Positions 1 through 7,938 of a DNA stretch of 26,089 nucleotides are shown here, piece by piece. The DNA lies in NCBI GenBank assembly GCA_934446095.1, contig CAKSDR010000019.1, forward strand, positions 1 through 26,089, in the 5' to 3' direction. This DNA comes from an uncultured Eubacteriales bacterium. GTDB lineage: Bacteria; Bacillota; Clostridia; Oscillospirales; CAG-382. Every line of letters starts with the position of its first letter. The first letter of the stretch is position 1. The notes beneath the pieces were generated by a model, which saw nothing but the letters and a program-made list of their open reading frames with translations, did not search any database and was not told the origin of the DNA. The translations under genes were made by a program, and so were the position numbers.

Positions 1-528
1 GATGATAAAATCCATGCACGTTCAACCGGTCCTTATTCTTTGGTTACTCAGCAGCCTTTGGGCGGTAAAGCTCAGTTTGGAGGCCAGCGTTTCGGAGAAA
101 TGGAAGTTTGGGCTCTTGAAGCATATGGTGCTGCTTATACTCTTCAGGAAATATTAACCGTAAAATCAGACGATGTTGTCGGCCGTGTAAAAGCATATGA
201 AGCAATTGTAAAAGGTCAGAACATTCCTACGCCGGGTATTCCCGAATCGTTTAAAGTTCTTATCCGCGAACTTCAGTCTTTGTCTTTGGATGTAAAAGTC
301 CTTGATTCCGACGGAAATGAAGTTACTTTAAAAGAAAGTTTTTCTGATGAATCCGACTCCTTTAAGAAAAATATTCCTGATTTTCCTTCCGAGCAGGACG
401 AGAAATCGGATGACTTTGAGGACGATGCCGATTTGTATGAAGAACTTGATGAAGATTCGGATGACAGTCTTATCGATGATGATTTTGAAGACGACATCGA
501 AGAAACCGATGAGGATACCGAAAACTAA
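1..528 (+). CDS. rpoB: RNA polymerase beta subunit, C-terminal part (5' truncated by window edge)
   Basis: This is the C-terminal end of the beta subunit of DNA-directed RNA polymerase. The reading frame is open from base 1, so the gene begins outside the window; an internal TTG at position 40 is not the start. The visible part holds the nearly invariant block HARSTGPYSLVTQQPLGG followed by GGQRFGEMEVWALEAYGA, which contacts beta-prime near the active centre and clamp, then the PGIPESFKVL segment typical of the end of RpoB. After VLDSDGNEVTLKE comes a tail of about 60 residues dominated by Asp, Glu and Ser, ending at the TAA. The tail lies beyond the conserved core and is probably disordered. 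rpoC follows after 33 bases, as in the usual rpoBC operon. Identity is certain; the tail's role is unknown. Confidence 0.98.
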   Translation, partial: DDKIHARSTGPYSLVTQQPLGGKAQFGGQRFGEMEVWALEAYGAAYTLQEILTVKSDDVVGRVKAYEAIVKGQNIPTPGIPESFKVLIRELQSLSLDVKVLDSDGNEVTLKESFSDESDSFKKNIPDFPSEQDEKSDDFEDDADLYEELDEDSDDSLIDDDFEDDIEETDEDTEN

Positions 529-561
529 AAATAATCTTAATAAAGGAGCGGCATTTTATTA

Positions 562-3500
562 ATGAGTCAGAACGAAAACAATGATTTTAATTCAATAAAA
601 ATCGGCCTTGCTTCCCCTGAAATGATAAGATCCTGGTCTTACGGGGAGGTAAAGAAGCCGGAAACTATAAATTACAGAACATTAAAACCGGAACGTGACG
701 GTCTTTTCTGCGAAAAAATCTTTGGTCCGACGAAGGACTGGGAATGTCATTGCGGAAAATACAAAAGAGTTCGCTACAAAGGCAAAGTCTGTGAAAAATG
801 TCACGTTGAAATAACCACCAACAAGGTAAGAAGGGAAAGAATGGGGCACATCGAACTTGCGGCCCCGGTTTCCCACATTTGGTATTTCCGCGCCATACCG
901 TCAAGAATGGGGTTGCTGCTTGATATTTCCCCGAGACTTCTTGAAAAAGTTTTATATTTTGCGCAATATATAGTTACGGACCCCGGAGATACTCCTCTTA
1001 CCAAAAAGCAGCTTTTAACCGAACGCGAATACCGCGATTACAGAGAAAAATATGAAAATGATTTCAAGGCAGGCATGGGTGCCGAAGCAATCAAGGAACT
1101 TTTGAGCGAAATCGACTGCGAAAAACTTGCGGAAGAACTTAAAACCGAACTTACAACAGCTGTCGGTCAGAAAAAGGTGCGCCTTGTAAAGCGTCTTGAA
1201 GTTGTAGAAGCTTTCAGACTTTCCGGAAATAAACCGGAATGGATGATTCTTGATGTTATTCCCGTAATACCGCCGGATATCCGTCCTATGGTTCAACTTG
1301 ACGGCGGAAGATTTGCAACAAGCGATCTTAACGACCTTTACAGAAGAGTTATAAACAGAAATAACCGCCTTAAAAGACTTATTGAACTTTCGGCCCCCGA
1401 TATTATTATAAGAAACGAAAAACGCATGCTTCAGGAAGCTGTGGACGCCCTTATCGATAACGGCCGCCGCGGAAGACCTGTTACAGGTCCAAACAACCGT
1501 CCGTTAAAATCCTTGTCAGAAATGCTCAGAGGTAAACAGGGACGTTTCCGTCAGAACCTCCTCGGAAAACGTGTTGACTATTCCGGACGTTCGGTTATCG
1601 TCGTAGGTCCAAACCTTAAAATATATCAATGCGGTCTTCCGAAAGAAATGGCTCTTGAACTTTTCAAGCCGTTCGTCATGAAACGTCTTGTAGAAACAGG
1701 CAAAGCCGCAAACATAAAAGATGCGAAAAAGAAAGTGGAACGTGTAAATACTGAAGTTTGGGACGCTCTTGAGTATGTTATTAAAGACCACCCCGTACTT
1801 TTAAACCGTGCTCCTACATTGCACAGACTTTCAATCCAGGCATTCGAACCTGTTCTTGTCGAGGGCCGTGCAATAAAACTTCATCCCCTTGTTTGTACGG
1901 CGTTTAATGCGGACTTTGACGGTGACCAGATGCCTGTTCACGTGCCCTTGTCTGCAGAGGCCCAGGCAGAAGCAAGATTCCTTATGCTTTCAGCCAATAA
2001 CCTGTTAAAACCCGTTAACGGCCACGCTGTTACAGTTCCTACACAGGATATGGTTCTCGGTTCGTATTATCTTACTATAGAAAAACCCGGCGAACCCGGA
2101 GAAGGAAAATATTTCAGAAACTTTGACGAAGCAATGATGGCATATGTAAACGGTGCCCTCGGACTTCATGCCCGCATAAACGTACGTGTCACAAAGAAAA
2201 TGGAAGACGGTACTGAAAAAAGCGGTGTTATAAGCGCAACTCTCGGAAGAATGATCTTCAATAAATCTATTCCTCAGGATTTGCACTTCTTTGAAAAGAA
2301 TCCTTCAAACGAACTTAATCTTGAAGTAGATTTTATTGTTACCAAAGACAAACTCGGTGAAATAATCGACAGATGCATAAAATATCACGGCATCGCCAAA
2401 ACCGCCGAAGTGCTTGACTTTATTAAGGATACCGGTTATAAGTACTCAACCAAAGCTGCAATATCAATTTCAGTTTCGGATATGACGGTTCCCCCGCAGA
2501 AAAAGATCATTCTTGCGGAAAGCGAAAAACAAGTTGATATAGTAACCAAACTTTACAGCAGAGGTCTTCTTACAGACGAAGGCCGCCGCGAAAAAGTAAT
2601 TAAGATATGGGAAACCGCTACCAATGACATTGCAAACGCCCTTCAGAAAAACCTTGACGAGTACAACAATATTCGTATGATGGCTGTTTCCGGTGCCCGC
2701 GGCTCTATAAAGCAGATACGCCAGTTGGCCGGTATGCGCGGCCTTATGGCTTCAACATCAGGTCAGACTATCGAACTTCCTATTAAAGCCAACTTCCGTG
2801 AAGGTCTTAACATTTTGGAATACTTTATCGCTGCGCGCGGTGCGCGTAAAGGTCTTGCGGATACTGCTTTGCGTACTGCAGACTCAGGTTATCTTACACG
2901 CCGTCTTGTTGACGTTGCGCAAGATGTCATTATTCGTGAAGTTGACTGCGGAACAACAGAGGGCTTGTGGGTAAGCGAAATTGCAGAAGGCAAAGAAAAA
3001 ATCGAATCTCTTGCACCAAGACTTTTGGGAAGATTTGTTATCGGCGATGTAATTGACCCGAATACCGGCGAAGTTATAGCAGCCGGAAATACTATGCTCT
3101 CCGAAGATCAAGTTGATAAAATTATTGCTGCCGGAATTACCTCGGTTCATATCCGTTCAGTACTTAACTGCCGTTCAAAACACGGAGTATGCGTTCATTG
3201 CTACGGTTCCGACCTTTCGTCCGGAAAACCTGTAAATGTCGGAGAGTCTGTAGGAATTATAGCCGCACAGTCTATCGGTGAACCAGGTACACAGCTTACA
3301 ATGAGAACCTTCCATACAGGCGGTATCGCCGGAGGCGATATTACTCAGGGTCTTCCTCGAGTTGAAGAATTGTTTGAAGCAAGACGTCCTAAAAAGACCG
3401 CCGTTGTTGCCGATTTCAATGGTAAAATTACAATTACTGAAGATAAAAAGGCAAGACATGTTAAACTCTCAAGCGATCTTACCGGTGAAGAGAAAATGTA

Positions 3501-4260
3501 TGTTATTCCGTTTGGCACAAGAATGGTGGTTCAGGAAGGCGATTATGTCGTAAAGGGTGAATCATTGACAGAAGGATATATAAGCCCTGCCGATATCGTC
3601 AGAATAAACGGACTTGACGCAGTTTATGAATATATCATCAAGGAAGTACAAAAAGTTTATGCTCTCCAAGGCGTTGAGATAAACGACAAACATATTGAAA
3701 CAATTACTCGCCAGATGACAAAGAAGGTAAAAATTGAAACTGCCGGAAGCACTGAATTTTTACCGGGCTCTCTTGTTGACAGAATTGATTTTGAAGAAGA
3801 AAATAAAAAAATAGAAGACAGACTTAAAAACGGTGAAACAGGACTTGCTCCTGCAACCAAATCCGATGTTCTTCAGGGTATCACAAAAGCTTCTCTGTCT
3901 ACGGAATCGTTTTTATCTGCTGCTTCCTTCCAGGAAACCACAAAAGTTCTTACGGAAGCTGCAATTAAGGGTAAAGTTGATCCGCTTATCGGTCTTAAAG
4001 AAAATGTTATTATCGGTAAACTTATTCCCGCTGGTACAGGTATGCAGATTTATCGCAATATTGATATTATAGATAAATCCGGAAATATTCTTAATCCGTC
4101 GGATGATGCGTTCAGCAAAAACGATAATTCGTCAGACGAAACTATTTCCATAAATCCGGAGGCATTCAAGGATGAAGACGACGATATCTTCTCTGAAGAA
4201 GCGATTGCGGTTGAAAGCGATTTTGACAATACGCTTGACGAAAGCGAACTTGATTCATAA
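562..4260 (+). CDS. rpoC: RNA polymerase beta-prime subunit
   Basis: Complete 1232-residue beta-prime subunit, a normal length for Bacillota. The start is ATG at 562, preceded by AAGGAG at 543-548. The N-terminal zinc site is C62, C64, C77 and C80. The catalytic loop NADFDGDQ lies at residues 449-456, with the Mg-binding aspartates D451, D453 and D455. The second zinc site is C796, C870, C877 and C880. The trigger-loop and bridge-region block GIIAAQSIGEPGTQLTMRT follows shortly after the second zinc site. Roughly the last 55 residues, after DIIDKSGNILNPS, are rich in Asp, Glu and Ser, an acidic tail paralleling that of the adjacent RpoB. A strong hairpin 70 bases after the stop probably ends the rpoBC transcript. 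Confidence 0.99.
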   Translation: MSQNENNDFNSIKIGLASPEMIRSWSYGEVKKPETINYRTLKPERDGLFCEKIFGPTKDWECHCGKYKRVRYKGKVCEKCHVEITTNKVRRERMGHIELAAPVSHIWYFRAIPSRMGLLLDISPRLLEKVLYFAQYIVTDPGDTPLTKKQLLTEREYRDYREKYENDFKAGMGAEAIKELLSEIDCEKLAEELKTELTTAVGQKKVRLVKRLEVVEAFRLSGNKPEWMILDVIPVIPPDIRPMVQLDGGRFATSDLNDLYRRVINRNNRLKRLIELSAPDIIIRNEKRMLQEAVDALIDNGRRGRPVTGPNNRPLKSLSEMLRGKQGRFRQNLLGKRVDYSGRSVIVVGPNLKIYQCGLPKEMALELFKPFVMKRLVETGKAANIKDAKKKVERVNTEVWDALEYVIKDHPVLLNRAPTLHRLSIQAFEPVLVEGRAIKLHPLVCTAFNADFDGDQMPVHVPLSAEAQAEARFLMLSANNLLKPVNGHAVTVPTQDMVLGSYYLTIEKPGEPGEGKYFRNFDEAMMAYVNGALGLHARINVRVTKKMEDGTEKSGVISATLGRMIFNKSIPQDLHFFEKNPSNELNLEVDFIVTKDKLGEIIDRCIKYHGIAKTAEVLDFIKDTGYKYSTKAAISISVSDMTVPPQKKIILAESEKQVDIVTKLYSRGLLTDEGRREKVIKIWETATNDIANALQKNLDEYNNIRMMAVSGARGSIKQIRQLAGMRGLMASTSGQTIELPIKANFREGLNILEYFIAARGARKGLADTALRTADSGYLTRRLVDVAQDVIIREVDCGTTEGLWVSEIAEGKEKIESLAPRLLGRFVIGDVIDPNTGEVIAAGNTMLSEDQVDKIIAAGITSVHIRSVLNCRSKHGVCVHCYGSDLSSGKPVNVGESVGIIAAQSIGEPGTQLTMRTFHTGGIAGGDITQGLPRVEELFEARRPKKTAVVADFNGKITITEDKKARHVKLSSDLTGEEKMYVIPFGTRMVVQEGDYVVKGESLTEGYISPADIVRINGLDAVYEYIIKEVQKVYALQGVEINDKHIETITRQMTKKVKIETAGSTEFLPGSLVDRIDFEEENKKIEDRLKNGETGLAPATKSDVLQGITKASLSTESFLSAASFQETTKVLTEAAIKGKVDPLIGLKENVIIGKLIPAGTGMQIYRNIDIIDKSGNILNPSDDAFSKNDNSSDETISINPEAFKDEDDDIFSEEAIAVESDFDNTLDESELDS

Positions 4261-4332
4261 ATCAAATTGACACTTATTGCGATAATTGCTTTAATACCGT
4301 TTATCATAAGTCCAAAAACAATATTTATAGCC

Positions 4333-4368
4333 GCAGGCGGCAGTTATTCGAAAATAACTGCCGCCTGC
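4333..4368 (+). terminator. Hairpin terminator after rpoC
   Basis: A perfect 16-bp inverted repeat (GCAGGCGGCAGTTATT at 4333-4348, its complement at 4353-4368) encloses the tetraloop CGAA. It lies 70 bases after the rpoC stop. The downstream T tract is poor (CTGTCTTTATG), so termination is inferred mainly from stem strength and position between convergent operons. It could act on both strands. Confidence 0.75.
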
Positions 4369-4487
4369 CTGTCTTTATGCATTTAAATATTCAACTTTTG
4401 TAAAATTTAATGCGTTTTATCGGCACCGTGCCGACTTATGCACTTCTTCACAACATCAAATTATTTTCCTTATTTTGCTGCAAATAA

Positions 4488-4529
4488 AAAGCAGTTTCCA
4501 CTGTAAAAGTTCGCATTGGAAACTGCTTT
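4488..4529 (-). terminator. Intrinsic terminator of the galTK operon
   Basis: A 12-bp perfect stem (AAAGCAGTTTCC at 4488-4499 with GGAAACTGCTTT at 4518-4529) has an 18-base loop. Read on the minus strand it begins 5 bases after the galK stop and is followed by a T-rich run (TTTTTATTTG), as expected of a rho-independent terminator. Confidence 0.85.
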
Positions 4530-4534
4530 CATAT

Positions 4535-5722
4535 TTAGTTCAGTTCTTTTCCGCCGTCGCCGATTTCTGATATATAAAATGACGCGGGGTGCCCGATTTT
4601 TTCTTCATAGATCGGTGCCAAAGCATTTATAAAGTCCTGCGCATGCGCAGTTTTTACAACACTTACCGTACAGCCGCCAAAGCCTGCTCCTGTCATTCTG
4701 GAACCTATAACGTAAGGCAGTTTTCTTGCCTCATGCGCCAAAAGATCAAGTTCATCGCAGGTTACTTCGTAGTCATACTGCAAAGAATCGTGTGATTCAT
4801 TCATCAAACGTCCGAATGTTTTCAAATCGCCTTTTTTCAGCGCACCAACGCTTTCATGAACGCGCGCACACTCATAAATTACATGTTTAATCCTTCTTTG
4901 TACAACAGGATCTGTTATGCAATCTTTATTTTCTTCAAATTCTTCAATAGAAATGTCGGAAAGCTGTTCCTTACCCTTCAGTCTGTTCTGCAAAGCCTTA
5001 AGACCGGTCTCGCATTCGCCGCGGCGTTCATTATACTTTGACGCACCTAAAGAATGCTTTTTATTTGTATTTGAAAGTATGAGGCAGCAATCGCCGAGTA
5101 TCAAAGGCACAAGTTCATAGTCAAGTGTTGCGCAGTTTAAAAATATTGCGTGATCTGCCTTTCCCATTGCCGATGCAAACTGATCCATAATACCGCAGTT
5201 TACACCAATATAGTTGTGTTCTGCTTTTTGGCTTAGTTTTGCCATTTCAATCATATCTACCGGCTTTTTTATACCGTTTATTTCATTGGAAAATGTCGCA
5301 AACAGCAATGCAGTTGACACTTCTATCGCGGCACTTGATGAAAGACCGCCGCCGTGCGGAGTAGTATCGTCATACAATAAGTCGCAGCCGCAAATGGTAT
5401 ATCCTGCTTTTTGGAGTTCGAGCGCAACGCCCAATTGATAGTCGCCCCATTTTAAAGTGCCTTTATATTTTTCAAGGTCATTTAAATCAGCCTCAACCAC
5501 AATATCCAAATCGGTCGCTTTCATGCGGATAATGTTATCGTTTCTTTTTCTTGCGACAACGGTTGTTTTCATTGTAAGTGCCGCGGGGAAAACAGGTCCG
5601 CCGCAATAATCCACATGCTCACCGATTAAATTTACACGTCCCGGAGAAGCAAAAGCCCGAAGTTGTGATTCTTCACCGCCAAATGTTTCAATAAACATTT
5701 TCTTGATTTCACAAAGTTGCAT
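4535..5722 (-). CDS. galK: Galactokinase
   Basis: Phosphorylates alpha-D-galactose at C1 with ATP, the first committed step of the Leloir pathway, in the cytoplasm. The protein has 395 residues, normal for bacterial GalK of the GHMP kinase superfamily. The galactokinase signature GRVNLIGEHVDY is at residues 28-39. The GHMP phosphate-binding loop GGGLSSSAA is at 124-132. The catalytic base is predicted as D180 in CGIMDQ, and GHMP motif 3 (MTGAGFGGC) lies near residues 343-352. The start ATG lies three bases after the galT stop, and its AGGAG sits within the last codons of galT, so translation is probably coupled. It shares the promoter upstream of galT. Confidence 0.97.
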   Translation of the reverse strand: MQLCEIKKMFIETFGGEESQLRAFASPGRVNLIGEHVDYCGGPVFPAALTMKTTVVARKRNDNIIRMKATDLDIVVEADLNDLEKYKGTLKWGDYQLGVALELQKAGYTICGCDLLYDDTTPHGGGLSSSAAIEVSTALLFATFSNEINGIKKPVDMIEMAKLSQKAEHNYIGVNCGIMDQFASAMGKADHAIFLNCATLDYELVPLILGDCCLILSNTNKKHSLGASKYNERRGECETGLKALQNRLKGKEQLSDISIEEFEENKDCITDPVVQRRIKHVIYECARVHESVGALKKGDLKTFGRLMNESHDSLQYDYEVTCDELDLLAHEARKLPYVIGSRMTGAGFGGCTVSVVKTAHAQDFINALAPIYEEKIGHPASFYISEIGDGGKELN

Positions 5723-5725
5723 GTC

Positions 5726-6700
5726 TTATTCTCCTTTTTTCAAGAATTTCTGATATGCCGCACGCAATTCTTCTGCTTTCTCTTCCGGTGCAGTCGGGTT
5801 GCAGTGTGCCCATGCACCCGTTTCTGAGGAAGCATTGAATTTTTGCTTCTCGGCTGAACGCATCGGCGGGTAAAATTCAATGTGAAAATGAAAATAATCA
5901 GATGTATCGTCGCAATTAACCGGCGACTGATGCATGCACATCATATAAGGAAAATGATAATCAAACAACGAGTCGTATGTTCCGGCAACCTTTTTCAAAA
6001 TATCTGCCAAGTTCTCCTTTTCGGATTCAGTAAACTGCTCTAAATTCTGCTTATGTCCTTTTGCGGTAATATACATGCCATAAGGATACGCAGAAAAGAA
6101 AGGAATGTATGCAACAAAATCATCATTTTCCAAAACAATGCGGGATTTTGCGTCAAATTCATCTTTCAATGTGTCACAGAACAAGCAGTGACCTGTTTTT
6201 TCATAATGTTCTTTGGAAGAGGCAAGTTCCAGTTCCAATTTTTTCGGAATAAATGAATATCCGTAAATCTGACCGTGCGGATGCGGCATTGTAACTCCAA
6301 CAACATCGCCGCGATTTTCAAAAATAAACACATATTTTATTTTTTCGTCCGCCTTCATTGCTATGTAACGCTCTGTCCAAAGGTCAACCAATTTTTTAAT
6401 ATGGGATACCGGAAGTTCGGGAAGCGTTACAGTGTGCTGCGGTGAATAAAGAATAACTTCGCACTTTCCATATGATGGACAGGTCTTAAACAAATCAGTT
6501 GCAACGTCATCCGGAATGGGCGGATTTTGCGACAATGCCGGAAAATCATTGTCATATTCATACACATCAAAGTGATCCGGTACTTTACCCGATCCGGGAC
6601 AGAAAGGACACCAATCTTTTGGCATCTGCGGTCTGTTTTGTCTATTCGAAGCAACCATAACCCAATCTTTTGTAAACGGGTCATATCTTAGTTCTGCCAT
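5726..6700 (-). CDS. galT: Galactose-1-phosphate uridylyltransferase
   Basis: Transfers UMP from UDP-glucose to galactose-1-phosphate, giving UDP-galactose and glucose-1-phosphate. The protein has 324 residues and belongs to the class I, HIT-fold GalT family. The active-site block MPHPHGQIYGY contains H140-P-H142, with H142 the predicted nucleophile that forms the UMP-His intermediate. C31 and C34 (CPFC), H89 (SPQHTVTLPEL) and H140 match the zinc ligands of the Escherichia coli enzyme. The FHFHIEFYPP block near residue 270 is also family-typical. ATG at 6698-6700 is preceded by AAGGAG with 11 bases between. It is the first gene of a galT-galK operon; galE lies elsewhere in the window on the opposite strand. 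Confidence 0.97.
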   Translation of the reverse strand: MAELRYDPFTKDWVMVASNRQNRPQMPKDWCPFCPGSGKVPDHFDVYEYDNDFPALSQNPPIPDDVATDLFKTCPSYGKCEVILYSPQHTVTLPELPVSHIKKLVDLWTERYIAMKADEKIKYVFIFENRGDVVGVTMPHPHGQIYGYSFIPKKLELELASSKEHYEKTGHCLFCDTLKDEFDAKSRIVLENDDFVAYIPFFSAYPYGMYITAKGHKQNLEQFTESEKENLADILKKVAGTYDSLFDYHFPYMMCMHQSPVNCDDTSDYFHFHIEFYPPMRSAEKQKFNASSETGAWAHCNPTAPEEKAEELRAAYQKFLKKGE

Positions 6701-6742
6701 ATTTAAATATCTCCTTGCAATTTAACAATTCAAACTATATAT

Positions 6743-6771
6743 AGTATACCATACATTTCCACGAATGAAAA
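6743..6771 (-). promoter_or_regulatory. Predicted promoter of galTK
   Basis: On the minus strand TTTTCA (6766-6771) lies 17 bases before TATACT (6743-6748). The -10 is preceded by TGG, giving an extended -10 (TGnTATACT). The -35 matches four of six consensus bases. It sits about 40 bases upstream of the galT start. No operator-like palindrome stood out. Confidence 0.65.
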
Positions 6772-6872
6772 GCGTTTTTTAAAAAGTGCAAATATTTTTA
6801 TAATAAGGTACCATAAAAATTTATTGCTTTATATTTACTTATATTACATTTCACCATAGTTTTCCGCCGTTT

Positions 6873-7655
6873 TCAATGTTCGTCTATTTTGCCATCTGCA
6901 TTTAATTTAATTTCCTTACTTCCATTTATATAGTTTGCCGTTATTTCATCGCTGCTTTTATAATTTAACTCTTTATCATTTTCATTGTTGTAATATTTAA
7001 CATCACTGGTTGTTTTATATTCTTCTCTCACTTTTTCTAACGTTTCTATTGAATCGCCGTCGCCTGACATTTTAAAGAAATTATAATAATGAATTGCTGC
7101 TCCGCCTGAACCGCTTGAGTAAATTACTCCATTATCATATATTGCAAGATTTCCTCTTTCAATCGTATCTAAAAAGTAAATTTTTCTTACTTCTTTATTT
7201 TTGGTGTATGTATATATTGCAGCCGGCATTATTGAATTATCAATTCCGTTAGTTACCCCTACAATCAATTCTTTTCTTCCGTTGTTATCAATATCGTAAA
7301 AAGTATATCCTAATCCTACGTTATTTTCAGAATATGAATATAAATGTAAAATAAGAGAGTCATTTACTAAGGGATATTTATTCTCTATTGACGAAATCTG
7401 ATTCGGATCATATTCCTCTTTTGCAAGTCTATAATCTTTAATTACTTCACTATAAATATCTTCTATTTTTTCTTCTTTTGCAGTTTCGTTTTTGCCTTCA
7501 TTCTTTTCTTCGTTTATTACATTTTCATTTGAATTTTTTTGTGTTATTTCGCTTTGATTATCATTGTTTTTAGATATTTTCATACCATAATAGCATCCTC
7601 CCGCAAGAACTCCTATTACTATCAACACAATAATTACATTTTTTAAATATTTCAT
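6873..7655 (-). CDS. Membrane-anchored extracellular protein of unknown function
   Basis: A 260-residue protein I do not recognise at family level. Residues 7-24 are one strongly hydrophobic helix ending in LAGGC. This may be an uncleaved anchor; as a lipobox it is poor, because the -3 position is Ala. Residues 29-65 form a low-complexity linker of Asn, Glu and Lys. The rest looks like a globular extracellular domain containing DIDNNGRKELIVG at 121-133, an Asp/Asn-rich loop resembling the calcium-binding loops of FG-GAP/VCBS-like and related surface domains. AAAGGTG lies just upstream of the ATG. It appears monocistronic, and its codons look more AT-rich than those of its neighbours, which may indicate a recent or lineage-specific gene. 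Function is not assigned. Confidence 0.8.
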   Translation of the reverse strand: MKYLKNVIIVLIVIGVLAGGCYYGMKISKNNDNQSEITQKNSNENVINEEKNEGKNETAKEEKIEDIYSEVIKDYRLAKEEYDPNQISSIENKYPLVNDSLILHLYSYSENNVGLGYTFYDIDNNGRKELIVGVTNGIDNSIMPAAIYTYTKNKEVRKIYFLDTIERGNLAIYDNGVIYSSGSGGAAIHYYNFFKMSGDGDSIETLEKVREEYKTTSDVKYYNNENDKELNYKSSDEITANYINGSKEIKLNADGKIDEH

Positions 7656-7844
7656 TTTTTCACCTTTCCGATATTATTTTGGGGCAAATAAAAAATAGAC
7701 ACTTTTTTCAGGATCATAAAATCAATGCCCGGAAAGTCTGCGATATGGTATGACCATACTCAATTCCCTGCTGTAATACACCCTGCTATTGCATCTATCA
7801 CACGCCAATACACCAAATTACCCTTTTTAAATATCAAAAAACAC

Positions 7845-7878
7845 AACAGCCACAGCGGAGCAAGCCGCTGTGGCTGTT
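7845..7878 (-). terminator. Intrinsic terminator of the substrate-binding protein gene
   Basis: A perfect 14-bp stem (AACAGCCACAGCGG at 7845-7858, complement at 7865-7878) has a six-base loop. On the minus strand it is followed by GTGTTTTTTG, a good T tract. It lies 60 bases beyond the stop of the upstream gene. Confidence 0.93.
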
Positions 7879-7938
7879 AACTGTCTTAAGAATACCCTAT
7901 ATTTTCTGCTCCGTTGTTTGCTATATTATTATACCAAA

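Noticed and set aside
273..497. Ser-rich minus-strand frame opposite the rpoB tail
   Set aside because: It is the complement of the Asp/Glu-rich codons of the RpoB tail; low complexity and no ribosome binding site.
1015..3459. Several 80-94 codon minus-strand frames inside rpoC
   Set aside because: They are shadows of a strongly conserved coding sequence and have no ribosome binding sites or family resemblance.
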